Below are positions 37,725 through 48,814 of a stretch of DNA of 64,000 nt, piece after piece. How positions within the stretch are numbered: position 1 is the stretch's first letter; each line of letters begins with the position of its first letter. The stretch covers positions 223,501 to 287,500 of the forward strand of contig NW_027526502.1 of assembly GCF_052857255.1 (NCBI RefSeq). Direction: 5' to 3'. The notes beneath the pieces are model-generated. The model ran no database searches. It worked only from the letters and a program-made list of their open reading frames with translations, and was not told the DNA's origin. The DNA is from Amblyomma americanum. Lineage: Eukaryota; Arthropoda; Arachnida; Ixodida; Ixodidae. Position numbers and translations under genes: made by a program.

Positions 37725-38674
37725 TGGAAGATTCGTCTAAAGAGAAGACTGCCTTGTCGTGTTCGGTGGGTTTATTCCAGTTTAAATTCACCCCTTTTGT
37801 TTTGAAGACATCTGCAATATTCACGAAGCTGATGAGGAGGCTTCGGATGGGCTCCAAAATGTAGAACACTATATTGATGCCGTCCTGGTCGCAGCAGATA
37901 CGTGGGAAGAGCATGTAATTACGCTGGAAAGACTATTTTGATAGAATTCAGCAAGCCAGGTTGACCATAAAGCCGGCAAAATGTGAGGTGGGCTTTGAAG
38001 CCATTTCTTTTCTCGGACACAAGCTGGGGATGGGCCGTATCACGACGACAGACGACATCTTGGTCAAAATACAGCAGGCCCAGACACCGACGACCTAGAA
38101 AGAGGTACAGTCGTTCCTGGGTTTGACGGGAGACTACAATGATTTTATTTCCGATTATGCCCACATAGCGATCCGCTTGTCGAACTCACTAAGAAGGGGG
38201 GCAATCAATAAGCTGAATTGGATTGCTGAACATGAAAATGCATTCGTGATGTTAAAATGGCATATGGCAAAACCACCCGTTCTGCTTGCTCCGAATCTGG
38301 ATAAAGAGTTCGTGCTTCGCACTGATGCATCAGACCGAGCTTTAGGAGCCGTACTCTGGCAAGAAGAGAATCGCATGCTACATCTGGTATTTTTTGCAAG
38401 TAAGAGATTATCAGCTAATGAACGCAACTACTCCACTGCTGAAAATGAATGTTTGGCGGTGGTGTGGGAAGTGAAGAAACTCCAGAATTATCTTTATGGG
38501 AGACATTTCAGAATTCGAACGGATCATCAGCCGCTTGAATACTTAACCTTGGCCAAAATGAGCAATAGTAAAGTCATGACATGGTGTTTGGCCTTGCAAG
38601 AATACTCATTTCAGGTGGAATATATTAAAAGCAGAGATAACGTTAGAGCGGACTTCATAAGTAGAGTCAACTGA
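37725..38674 (+). pseudogene. RT C-terminal half and RNase H of the Gmr1-type element
   Basis: After the LINE fragment the RT resumes with a KEKTA region, then GLFQFKFTPFVLKTSAIFTK in one frame and VEHYIDAVLVAADTWEEH in another. The catalytic YIDD is degraded to YIDA. The thumb follows (KCEVGF...FLGHKLG). From 38210 a 183-codon open stretch holds the RNase H: LRTDASDRALGAVLW with the first catalytic Asp, TAENECLAVVW with the Glu, and RTDHQPLEYL. It ends at TGA 38672-38674. RNase H is thus the last coding domain, with integrase well upstream. Confidence 0.83.
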
Positions 38675-38792
38675 AGAGCTCTAGGTATCTCTGGGATATA
38701 TGTTGTTGTTGTTGCTGTGCTAATGTATCTCTGGGATTTACCTTGTAGTTGTTGTTGCTGTTGTTGCTGTTATGTGATTATAAAAGGGAGTG

Positions 38793-39884
38793 TGTTGTGG
38801 ACATCAACATGTTTATTAAGGACACTGTACGGACAACGGCAGTGGTGTGTTAATGTTCCGAGAATGCAATTTTTTGTGCTATGTTAGTGGTGTGCTTTTG
38901 GTGTGTGCTGAACATCTGCGCTGTGTTGTGTGCTGGGTCCACAATCACCACAGAACATAGTCGGTTGGCTGGATGGCGTGAAGATGAGGATGACGTGAGC
39001 AGTTCTACATGTAAAAACTCTTGAGAGAGGAGGCCCTTGTCAAATATAATAGGGAGTCTAAAATAAAATTATGAAGAAAAGAGGTTTGAAGAACACGAAG
39101 AGGTTGGCGATAAGGATGACGTGGATTAACCGAAGACTAAACAAAATGAAGAAGAAGCATTCGGTCAGGTGGAGAGAGATGATTGGTGGAGAAGAGAAGA
39201 AGAAGAGGACGACGACAAGGATTACGTGGCCTAACGCCAAGGCCATAAAAGCGCGATGGAGAGCGAGGCACGGGGGCGGGGGGGGGGGGGGGGGAGAAGA
39301 GAGAAGCGGAGGCTCCGGCGGGTCAGCGACGCTTCGGCTGGAAGAGAGCGACGCCGGCTACTGCTCCGGTGAGCTCGCGTTCTACGGCTTCGCATTGTGG
39401 CCGTTCCTGAGCCCGTTCCGGGGAGTTAACTGAGGACGCTACCACCTGCTACGGCCAGGGATGTCCCCAGCGCTGTTGCCACCCATCCGGGTGGTGCCCC
39501 CAACGCCAACACCGGCATCACCTCCACGGGCGCTTGGACCGGGAGCTTGTACGACGCAGCCAGCGACCCGGCCAGTGACGCCAGCCGCACCACGTCGAAC
39601 GCCATCTCGACGCCGGTAACTGGACCCATACAACGCCGCAGCCGCACCGAACCAACCGTGAGCACGACCGCCGACCGCTAACAGTAGAACGCTAGCAGTA
39701 GACGCTGGTAGCAATGTTCCCGGTTCGTGTGTATTTATAGTCTGTGTTTTGTGTTAGTTTGTTAGTTGGTTTTGTGTGCTAGTGTGTGTGTCACGTAGAG
39801 TGTATTAACTGTGCTTCTGTGTGGGTACACCTGTCGCCTAGTCCGTTCTTTCGGTCCGAGTGTTCTCCGGGGAGATCCGTGACA
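38793..39884 (+). repeat. Candidate 3' LTR of the Gmr1-type element
   Basis: A purine run AAAAGGGAG (38782-38790) precedes TGTTGTGGACATC at 38793, as expected for a polypurine tract next to an LTR. A plausible end is GGGAGATCCGTGACA at 39884. Inside are a strongly purine-skewed stretch (39060-39300), a CATAAAAG box near 39244 and a run of 17 G (39278-39294). No second copy lies in the window to prove it, so both ends are provisional. The 120-codon frame at 39071-39433 is low complexity and not taken as a gene. Confidence 0.45.
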
Positions 39885-41527
39885 GCTGAGTGACGGCGAT
39901 GGTGAGCACAATCAGCTGTGTGTCGGCAGTGTGAAACGTTTCCCAGATTTCCTTAATCCTCCTTACATTTTACACTAACAAAAATTAATTTGCTGATGTA
40001 TATATTCTAATTTGCACCTTCCTCAGTGATCGGCTAGGTTTCCTGGCCCACTTATTCTTTCACATTTGTGTGGTCAAAACAGTACCATTCCTGCACAGAT
40101 TCAAAGCTACAACAACGACGCTTATTTCGGTTCTTTGAAATGTGCTAAGCACTGTTTATTGATGGTTTGCTCTGCAATAGCTACGTTGCCCTGTTTCTGA
40201 GAGTCCTGTAGTATCAATGGACCGTTGACCTGTCAAGGTGAAGACCGCATTTAATTTGAACCCATTCCCTTACTCCTCGAATTGAATGATATGGCTGTTG
40301 CTGCTTGCATTAGCAGATTCCCCGCTTTGCACCGGCGCCTAGTTCTTTTCTTGCCAGCCGCGCATGCCTGAAAGAGGAGCATTCCATTTTTCTTTTCTTC
40401 TGCGGTGTACTGTGTATAAAAAATGCTAACCTAGCATTGCGGACTGCGGGTAAGCATCTGTGAGGTTATAATATATATAATAAAGTTGTTCTGTTGTTTT
40501 AGTTTTAAGCAGCTTAATTCATTTTGTGCAAGGAGCAATCTAAGTCATGATGTGAGTCGCCGAGCCCGACAGTAATTTTTGCACCAGGAAGAGAAGTGCT
40601 GTGGCGAAGAGAAAATGCGGGAGCTGGTTAGAAGTCAGTGCGCCTGGCAGTTTACCGGTTAGCATAAAATTCTGTGCAGACAGTGGGGCAAGCATTGTGA
40701 TGGCGATTCCAGTGTGCAAGAAAGGTATATGATTCAGGCAGCGTATGATTGTCTGCTCAAATCTAAAGTTTTAAGTATTTCCCCTCTGCACATTAATGGG
40801 ACAAGAACACATGCGACAATGGGCCATGCGCATTTTCACTCTGTCCACTCTGATCAGTAAAGTTTCCATGTTAAAAAAGCGTAAGTGCATTGAAGGAAGT
40901 TTTTCTTCAGAAACACTGTCAATAGTTTGAGTCCATAATAACGAGGCCTGTACTAATGAGGAATGGTTCTATATATGAAATTATGGTGAATTTTTTTACT
41001 TCTGATAATGACAGAAGCTATTAATCTGTGTTATTTTGACTAGGTGACTAGAGCAAATTATGAAGACGAAGGATTATGAAGGATGTGTTGTATGGCACAG
41101 CAGTTTGTTGGTTGAAGAATAGCTACTCGCTTTACCTGACACCACTTTAAACAGCAGACTGCAAAATGAGCCCTGTGGAGCTGATAAAGATATGTTAGGA
41201 ACAAAGACGACGGAAAGCAACACCACTGCCCAGAGTGGCAATTCTTCCTCTGTTGTTCTCGTCCCTTAGCGCTGTTTCAGCATGCCAACTTACCACCGGT
41301 TCACGCGACAGTACACTCGTATCAAGTTTTGTGAAATTTGCAGCAAGCATCAACAGGGCAGGAAGCACAGTGTATGCATATCTAGTACATACTGCGCATA
41401 TAGCTTCCTGCCTCATCATAGCTTCGCCCCTTTATGTTTTTACCCATCATTACCAAGCACCTATGGCCGGCCCTGTTTATGCCATTGCCAAGCGCTGCAA
41501 ATCACCAAACACATGTTGTACGCTTAC
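39885..41527. other. Unassigned AT-rich DNA
   Basis: No RNA gene, element end or coding similarity that I can support. A short plus-strand stretch near 40670 translates to KFCADSGASIVMAIP, which resembles a retropepsin active-site loop, but nothing around it extends the match. A short (TA) tract sits near 40470. Confidence 0.4.
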
Positions 41528-41817
41528 CCTGCTAGATTGTTCTGGCTCATTAAGTTGTTTCATCCAATTTGGCAAGCTTTCAGAAAACATTCCTGCAATA
41601 GCCAGCTTGCTCTTGTTCTTCACGACATGCACGTTCACTGTAACATCCCCTTCGATGCTTTTTTTTCTTGGCTTTGAAAAAGCATGTTATTCGCTTGTTT
41701 ATGTATGGTTTTTTGTCGTGCTTCAGCTTCTATCCAATAGCTCTGAACTGGATCCAAGCTTAAAAAGTCAGCCGTTGGCAGATTTTCCTTGCCAATTCTT
41801 ATGCATCTTGCTTTTTC
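41528..41817 (-). pseudogene. Exon-like coding stretch, function unknown, one frameshift
   Basis: On the minus strand a protein-like frame starts after GATTTCAG (acceptor-like) at 41817 and ends at AGG followed by GTAAGC (donor-like) at 41527-41522. It encodes about 96 residues, mixed and hydrophilic, for example ADFLSLDPVQSYWIEAEAR and, later, KLAIAGMFSESLPNWMKQL. A one-base length change in an A8 run (plus-strand T8 at 41659-41666) is needed to keep one frame; each half is otherwise open. The plus strand across the same place is also open for 201 codons but reads as hydrophobic low-information sequence. I do not recognise the protein. It could be an exon of a host gene with an assembly or real frameshift, or a piece of an unknown transposon. 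Confidence 0.4.
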
Positions 41818-43820
41818 CTGAAATCGTGGATGTCCCCTAAGGGATTGCCCTTGGGTCTCAGCATTTATTACCTACATTATGACTTTCCCTTCAGTGTTTT
41901 GTTACATGTCTTCACTGATGGCTATATGGGGTCTGCCATCTTACAATAAATACTTGTGTTTTAGTCCTCTAAAACAACATTTTGCATGCTCTAGAATGGC
42001 CTGTTTGCTAATGTTACTAAGAATGTAGTAATATTTTTTTTATTGTCAGCAAAACTACATTGCGCCTACTTATAAGGCCTTACCGAGAAAGGTATATTCA
42101 CTGTAGACTGGTTCAAACACTCAGCCATTCACATGGCTCACAATGTAGCATGGTCTCGCCTCATAATCCTTATACGCCCACCTAGGATATTTACACCATA
42201 ACATGTACTTAGCATCGCCGTCTTCCATGTTACTTGCGTTCAGATCCCCTGTGTGGCATCACGTTGGGCGTTCTAATGGCACATGGCACAAACCTAACTA
42301 AACTAATATCCTAGATTGAGTTCAGACCAGAGCCCTTGTTTCATTTTCTCAGACTATTGTTGAAGCTCCAGTGTCACAGCCCAAAAGGTGAATCATCAAA
42401 TTTCTTCATGTCGTGCAGAAACTGCAGGTTTTTTTAACTCTTTACCGTCACATAACCAACAAATCTGTTCTGACTCATGTTACCTTCTGCACTAGCCGTA
42501 TAAGTACTGTTGCGCCTCAGTTAGCTCATGCCACTGCACTTCAAGATTGATTGTTGTTTTTGCCACTAAAGGCTGGAATGGCCCTTCACCTCACAAAGCT
42601 TACTAACCTCTTGTCCTTTGAGCTGGTCACTGTAGAAATCCACGCAGTAAATGGTGATGTTCATCCACAGATTAAGTAATTCCCCCAAGGCAGAGAATAT
42701 TTGTAATAAGGGAGAAATTACTCATTAACATACACCCAAGTGCAGCCATAAGGCCACAAAAAGAGCTACAAAGCTTTCCTTTGTAGCCGTATGGCTGTGC
42801 TTGGATGCTAATGGTTGATTACTTCTTATTAGTAATTTACAAGCTCATAAAGTTCCTACTTGACACATCAAGACAAAGCTCACCACTCAATTATTGTCAT
42901 TTAGTACTGTTTAGGTATAATAAATGTTGAACTAAATTGTTCTAATGAAGTGTTTAGTTGCTTGCTCAGTTCGGCAAACCACTACAATGCTCTCTTATGC
43001 GTAAGAACTTTCCTCACAATCTATTTCAAGTAATATTGGGGTAGATTTACACAATAGTGTTGTCGGACGGTATAAAGTTGCATTTACGCCAACTTGAACA
43101 CCGTGCACAACCTAGGTCTAGCCAGCTGAACTCATGAACTGAAAAGCTAAGCATGCATTATTGTGCCTATCTGTGTCCAATTTTTCTTTGTGCTTCTCTC
43201 TTATCGTCTGTAACACGCCACCTTCATAACGTGGCTCAGTGAGAATGCTACGAATGCACGTCTATTCATGTGACTTTTATATATTCAGGGTAGTGTTAAC
43301 AGGACCGTTGGTTCATCTTAAACACAAAAGCCATCAACTTCAAGTTTCAGCAAAAAGATGCCAGTAAAGACAAATGCCGTCACTGCTTTTCTGGTTTTTT
43401 TTCGGCACTCTTCGGCCTAACTTCGAATTGGTCTTTTCGAAATTTCTGATGCCTATCGATGCCTCGGTTAATTTATTTCTTTGAAACCCAGACTGCCAGT
43501 GAAGTATATATATTTTGCTGAAGATGTTGATAGTCAGCGACTAATAGCACGCTCTAAAATTCAAGACGTGTTTTGTGGTATACACATAAGTTAACAGTTA
43601 GCAGTGCTCACTTTTGCTGGCTAGATTGGGAACTGGTCCTCTTTACATTCTCTCTGTCTACATTTTACTAATGAGTGAAAATAACTCTTAAACGTTGTTT
43701 TAAAGTTGTATCAGAGAACATACGCATATACGCCTGTCACATACTTAAATGGATTAATTTTTATTTCATTTCATTGTGCGACATCATAGCTCTTATACTG
43801 GAAATCCAATTTTACAAATT
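41818..43820. other. Unassigned AT-rich DNA with one hairpin repeat
   Basis: About 2 kb of AT-rich sequence. Apart from the hairpin at 42712-42824 I see no coding similarity, RNA gene or element boundary. Short homopolymers and small (TA) tracts occur. Confidence 0.45.
42712..42824. repeat. Foldback (inverted) repeat, about 113 bp
   Basis: The left arm CATTAACATACACCCAAG...GCCATAAGGCCACAAA pairs with the right arm, whose reverse complement reads CATTAGCATCCAAGCACAG...GGCTACAAAG. The arms are about 40-50 bp with roughly 80% match by eye. The inner tip GCTACAAAG/CTTTGTAGC is perfect around a 5-base loop. This looks like a small MITE or hairpin repeat. Confidence 0.65.
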
Positions 43821-43907
43821 CTTAGCGTTTTTCTTCCATAAAAACGCAGCCGCCGCAATTCGAACCCGACCGTGGCGGCTGCGTTTTAATGGAGGAAAAA
43901 CGCTAAG
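43821..43907. repeat. Strong 34-bp inverted repeat just upstream of the Penelope-like ORF
   Basis: 43821-43854 (CTTAGCGTTTTTCTTCCATA...) is the reverse complement of 43874-43907 with two mismatches in 34, around a 19-base loop holding ATTCGAACCCGAC. The right arm and the following GGCGCCCGTGTG...GATGTCAGTGCACG resemble a dispersed repeat I know from tick transcripts (from memory). The minus strand of the loop reads GGTTCGAATTG, close to a pol III B box, so a SINE origin is possible. Confidence 0.7.
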
Positions 43908-43925
43908 GCGCCCGTGTGATGAGCG

Positions 43926-46025
43926 ATGTCAGTGCACGCCCCAGCACATAGAAAGAAGAAATGGAAAGAGTTTTCGGATTTAGCGAACGCAACGGCTGAC
44001 TTCCTGTGGCACCAAACCCTTTTCCAGCTACGCGCATCAGCGGCCAGAAAGAAGCACACGACAGAGAATGTCATCCACACCGCAGGGAACGTGTCGCTGC
44101 CTACGGAGGTGCGTCGTATTCTCTCCCAGGGGCCGAAGTACGCCACGGAACCCAAAAGGTCGCCCGCAGAACTTCTGAGCATGGTGAGGCAGGTGTCCAG
44201 GTAGGCACCGGCGGCAGAATCAGATAGGTGCGTGTCTGAAGGAGTTGATGCGCTACTGCGTTGCAAGGCCCCAGTGAACACCGTCTCGGTTCGGCGAACT
44301 GTCTCGTATTTGAAGGGAAATTCGCTGCGTTTGCTCCCAGCTGACAAGGAAGGGGGATTCCTAGTGCTACCCTCTCAATTGTACGTCAAGAAGGGTAGGG
44401 AAGCTATTTTGTCTTCGTTTTCTGTGGCCAAGAACCTTAACCTGAAAAGAATTAAAGATAAGGCCAAGAGAGTGTGCAAAAAACTTAACCTTGAACTGTT
44501 AACGAAAAGAGCCGATAAAAGTAAAGGACTTAGTTTACAAGTGTTTTTTAGCGCAAAAACCCACAAACCAGATTGTCCGTTTCGTGTGATCGTATCTGAG
44601 AGAGGCACATGGCAGAAAACTGTAGCCGTTTTTCTAAAGAAGATCTTAAATTCGCTTACGTTGGACGATCCTTTCCAGGTAAAAAATTCGCAGGATGTAA
44701 TCCAGTTTTTAGAAACTAACAAGAACAAGGGACTGAAGGCCTGCTCTTTTGACGTCAAAGACTTATATTATTCACTACCACATGATGAGCTTTTCGCGTG
44801 CTTAGCAGAATGTATTGACCAGCAAGGATTAATTGATTTCCAAAACAAGAACGGGATATCCGCCGAGGGCTGTTCAGAAATACCTCAAGTGTGTTTAACT
44901 TCTACCTTCATTTCCTGGGATGGCGAGTTTTACCTGCAAAAACGAGGAGTTTGCATCGGGTCATGCATAGCTCCCGTGCTTAGTGACTTGTTAGCACAAA
45001 AGGGTAGAAGGCTTCAGGCAAAATTGAAAGGGTCAAAGGTTGTACAATGTTTTCGCTATGTTGATGACTTTCTTGTTCTTATAGACTCTAATGTGGAAGA
45101 ATTTGACGCAGTCTTTACGCAGATCAAAGCTAACTTTGTTGAGTGCCTTCACCCCCTCATACTAACTACCGAAGTGCCAGAAAACAATGTCATCCAATTT
45201 TTAGACCTCAAACTCAGATTAATGTACCATCACATGTGTTGGTCTTACCAGCCACGAAGCAGAAAGCCATTGCTCTCTTTTATGTCATCTCATTCTAAGC
45301 TGGTAAAACGTGCCGTGGCGAAGTCATGCTGCCACAACGCGCTTAACAAATCTTGCATGCACTTCATGCAAGATAGTTTCCTTCTCCAAACTGATCGGCT
45401 CGTTAAGGCTGGTTATCCCAAGCAGCTACTAGTATCAGTGTCCGAATCTATTCTCAGTAGTTTAAGCAAAAATGGAAAAGGGGAGCAGGCAGAGACGCGG
45501 AAGGAAAAAGAAAAAACTACTGTTGTGCCTTACATTCATCAAATCTCCCACAGAGTAAAAAAGATAGCGAATAGAGCACGTGTCAAGGTTATGTTTTCGG
45601 CTTCGGATAAGCTTGGGAAGATGTGCAAAATGGTTAACACTGAATACGTTCCCAGAGATTGCGACATCAAGCATGAAAATCAATTCGTATCATGTGAAGA
45701 AGGTGTAGTGTATGCCATTCCCTTGTCATGCGGCATGCTGTATGTGGGTCAGACGGGGAGATGCCTCAATGAACGCCTGAAGGAGCACAATAACAACGTG
45801 CATAACACAGTAAAAGGGCATCCCGGGATCCATTGTAGAGACTGTGAAAGCAAAACTTGCCACCCTGACTTCACAAGCACACAAATTTTAAGTAAACACA
45901 GTGACCAATTAACACGCGAAATAATCGAAGCAGCGCACATCGCCTGGTCTAATGACGCATGCGTCAGTAGCCCCTCTTTATCAATCAGTCCTAAAGAATT
46001 GGCATTTTTAGCGAAGGGAAAATGA
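43926..46025 (+). pseudogene. Penelope-like element ORF: RT plus GIY-YIG endonuclease, one internal stop
   Basis: One frame runs 700 codons from ATG 43926 to TGA 46023-46025, with a single TAG at 44202-44204. The part before the stop (SQGPKYATEPKRSPAELLSM) is the N-terminal region typical of the family. The part after it has the PLE signature AKTHKPDCPFRVIV (near 44560), the RT core with GVCIGSCIAP and the catalytic FRYVDDFLVL (near 45055), and a C-terminal GIY-YIG nuclease, VVYAIPLSCGMLYVGQTGR (near 45710), preceded by Cys/His residues of the associated zinc motif. The length is close to a full PLE ORF. No frameshift is seen, so only the TAG separates it from an intact protein. PLEs prime reverse transcription at nicks made by their nuclease. 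The 43926 ATG lies in the upstream repeat, so the true start is uncertain. Confidence 0.93.
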
Positions 46026-46190
46026 TAATGTTGTTATCATCCTTGTTCAGTGCGACATGCATGAATTGACTATGAATCTATGATTGGATGGTTTGGTTTC
46101 CTTGTGTTGTTGGGACTGTATATATGCCTCGTTCCAAACAATAAACACCAGTTGAAAGTCAGCGCTCGTGTGTGTCGTGTCTCCCTTTGT
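46026..46190 (+). other. Probable 3' UTR of the Penelope-like element
   Basis: After the stop come AT-rich sequence, AATAAA at about 46139, and GTTGAAAGTCAGCGCTCGTGTG, which I associate with tick PLE copies from memory. No direct terminal repeat (pseudo-LTR) could be matched to the 5' side. Confidence 0.4.
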
Positions 46191-46739
46191 GTCCGTGTCT
46201 TAGTGCGCGCTGTTCTGGTTATAATACGTTTTTATGCGCCAGTTAGCAAAAACCATGACAAAATTTGTCTTCTATTAGCCCTGGTCCGCATTTCAGCTCA
46301 CAACATTAATTTGTTGATGTAACTGCCACACAACCACGCAGGCGACAACAAAGCCCTATTTGCGGGGCGTGCTTTATGGCTGGCAGGAAGGATTAAGAGC
46401 GCATTGGAATTGGAACTGCATGCTATCCCAACACCTGATTCTTGATATTGACCAGAGAGTTTTCTGTGCAATGGAGCACCAAGATTGTATCGATAAAAGC
46501 ACGACCGCGTGCTAAGCGCCGGAACAATTAACGTGAATGTCATAAATTTCAGGACTAGCGCGTCAGTTTTATCCCTTTTATAACGCAAATACTTCCTGGA
46601 ACACAACCGCGCTGCGGAAGTACGTTCGGCAATGTTTTTTTTTTTAGCGCCCGAAAAGCAGTAAATCACGTCTACACGCTGGTGCGGCTGCAGAGCTGCC
46701 GCAGCCCCGAAATTCCCCAAGAAACGCCCGCACAGCGAC

Positions 46740-46980
46740 GCGCGCGTCGGCGGAAAATGGCCGCGTCAGAGAACGGCTCTGGATACTGGTCGATATAGAC
46801 AAAGAATAGAAGAGGGCCAGAACAACACCTTGGAGAACACCAGAAAAACAAGGGGAAAGGGATGACGAATGCGAGCCAATAGAGAACCAAAGGATGATTA
46901 TGTAAGCGCGAGAGTTTAAGAGTAAGGCGTGCATATGACGGACTTTGACAAAAAACTTTTTCTCAAAATCTAGGAATGTT
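46740..46980 (-). mobile_element. Short LINE reverse-transcriptase remnant
   Basis: On the minus strand, two frames together give the RT motif region: SGVLQGVVLAL in one and GPLLFFVYIDQYPEPF in another, matching the common [20 protein letters not shown] pattern of Jockey/CR1-like RTs with one frameshift. Upstream residues (LLNSRAYIIILWF) are weakly compatible. It is only a fragment, and its continuation toward 46298 is not convincing. Confidence 0.5.
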
Positions 46981-48111
46981 TCAATCCAGGCGAGCTTGCA
47001 CCATCGTCCGCACGCTTAACACGGACGCTCCGCAGCGTGGCCTGGACCTGCTTGGACTGACGCCAGCGCCGCGAAGTGTTGGGCGCTATTGACGAGATAA
47101 TGTCTCGGTATGTTTGCAGCAGCTGACCACAGCTGGAGCGCTGCTCGATTCGACTGGTCGCCTTGTCTTTCGCTTGCGTCTCGCCGGCTGGGCGAGTGCG
47201 CTCACTTTCGTCACGTTTCACTCGTGGCTGTGGTCTGATCACGCGGGTCAAGAAAACACGTTGCGGTTGTCTTATCTCGGCAAAGCTGCATGGCGTGCGA
47301 CAGCTTCCGCTCTTTTAGAGGTTGGCCTCAAAGCTGACGCCTGAAATAATTCAAGATTTGGAAAAGCAGAGCAAACGCGGGTTTGTGGCGGTTGTAAAGG
47401 TCGGACAATATATCTGCCAATCCGGTGGCATCGTTGTGCAGTTTATTCGTTACTTATATTCTCGGACAGCGTGCATCAGAGAGTTCTCGCAGGTTACTGT
47501 CTGGCTTCCTGCTTAGGCCGCGCTGCACTGGAGATCCAGTGCAGGGGCGTAGAGAGCTGCGCGTGTCCTCAGCAAGAAATACGCGTGGATGTGATTCAAA
47601 TAAAGTTATAAGCCAAAAATGCTGTGACATTCTGTCAGATAAGAAACTGGCTTTTTAGGTAACTAGAAATTATCTAGTCATAGATGCATTGTTTTGAAAG
47701 GTAGCAGCTTATAAGGGCACATAAGGTACCTCGACGCCGCGGTCACATCTTGGTGCCTTAAACATCGGCTTTCCGATCTCATTCACTGCGGAAATCTTGA
47801 GACTTGGACATAAGCTTAAAGGTAACAACACGAATAAAATCTTGCAATGCGCGTTTTCTATGTGGTTCTTTTAGGTCGTTTTTAAAAAAGGCAAGCTGCA
47901 ATTATTATTTTGATTGCGACATTTTCTGATGAAAAAAAAAACACTCGCCTGAGGCACTGAAGACTGCTTACATGTGGGAATAGGAAAGCATGTCATGTGT
48001 GGAGAACCTGTTTCTTCCCTCCATTTCGACGCTGCCCATCTTCACCATCGTGCGTCAGGACAACACCGGCTGAGCGAAGAGGAAAGTGTTCCTCATCAGG
48101 AAAGCGATGGA
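46981..48111. other. No supportable gene
   Basis: Mixed-composition DNA. Short open stretches on both strands near 46970-47660 show no motif. An A9 run lies at about 47932-47941. Confidence 0.4.
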
Positions 48112-48814
48112 TCGATGGAAGGAAGGTAGGAGCGTCTCCTTTGAAACGGGGGAATGGCAGTTTCCACCATGCTTAGCCTTTTTCCTCTTTATTTTTTGTT
48201 TAACTCTGTTGTAAGTTGTCATTAAAACTCGTCATTTTCTTTAAATACGTCTTGCTACGCTTCTAACCTTATGTCACCTCTCTGCTTTTGAGCCGCCAAT
48301 CTTCCATACGCTTTTTGTTAATTTCCACCGCCGTAATAAAAATCAAGACTCTAAACCCTAGGGCCTCAGGCAGAGTGACTGTGCCTGCATCGACATCGGG
48401 ATGGATACCATCACATTTGAGTTTTAGGTGTTCAATTGATTCTACAGATTTCCCACACAGAGCACATGTGTCGTCTTCTCCGTTACATTTCCCTTTGTAG
48501 CTGCGCATTCTAAGACACCCTGACCTAGCTTCAAAGAGTAGTGCACTGCCTCTTGAGTTATCACAAAACGCTTCCTTCCTGATCAGCCTTTGCCAGTATC
48601 GATATAGTTCTACATTACGCTTCTTTTTCATTGACTTTATCCAATTTTTACCTTCCGCGTTTTTAACCATTCGTTTAATGTTCTTTCTTTCTCCATCATC
48701 GTGTCTGGCATATTTACTGGTTAGCTTCCTAGTTCCGGTGGCAGAAGCAGGCTGTCTCCCGGTAGATGTGATCGCCGCCCAGGAAACTATGCGCGCCCAC
48801 CTCCGCCATGTCAT
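48112..48814 (-). mobile_element. 3' end of a minus-strand LINE (C-terminal zinc cluster and 3' UTR)
   Basis: The minus strand has an open stretch (48814 to 48269) encoding a basic region, then [21 protein letters not shown] and CALCGKSVESIEHLKLKC, a Cys/His cluster seen at the C-terminus of several LINE RT proteins. The 3' UTR then reaches GTTTCAAAGGAGACGC and CCATCGATCCATCG near 48112. The layout matches the LINE at 49678-53260 (FLLFEARTGVLRSKTYR there), so the two are relatives. It is 5'-truncated near 48814. Confidence 0.8.

Larger units (their letters stand above)
29561..39884 (+). mobile_element. Decayed Ty3/gypsy element with integrase upstream of RT (Gmr1-type order)
   Basis: Read on the plus strand and ignoring two later insertions, the parts come in this order: gag C-terminus with CCHC knuckles (29561-29798 and 34985 on), retropepsin (about 35130-35300), integrase (about 35700-36850), reverse transcriptase (about 37060-37330 and 37725-38150), RNase H (38200-38674), purine tract and a candidate LTR. 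Most Ty3/gypsy elements place integrase last. This copia-like order is known in the Gmr1 group described from deuterostomes. Many stops and frameshifts and the loss of the 5' end show the copy is dead. A chance apposition of two fragments is possible, but the short spacing between the integrase end and the RT start argues against it. Confidence 0.75.

Noticed and set aside
39071..39433. Lys/Arg/Gly-rich 120-codon frame
   Set aside because: Low-complexity purine strand and a G17 run within a candidate LTR.
40640..40760. DSGAS-like retropepsin loop
   Set aside because: Only about 15 residues match and nothing flanking supports an element.
41235..41840. 201-codon plus-strand frame rich in hydrophobic residues
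   Set aside because: No motif, and the opposite strand looks more protein-like; probably antisense openness.
46970..47660. Several short open frames
   Set aside because: Starts mostly non-ATG, no motifs, overlapping on both strands.
48060..48110. Hammerhead-ribozyme core (CTGATGAG on the minus strand)
   Set aside because: No GAAA box or pairing stems in the right places.
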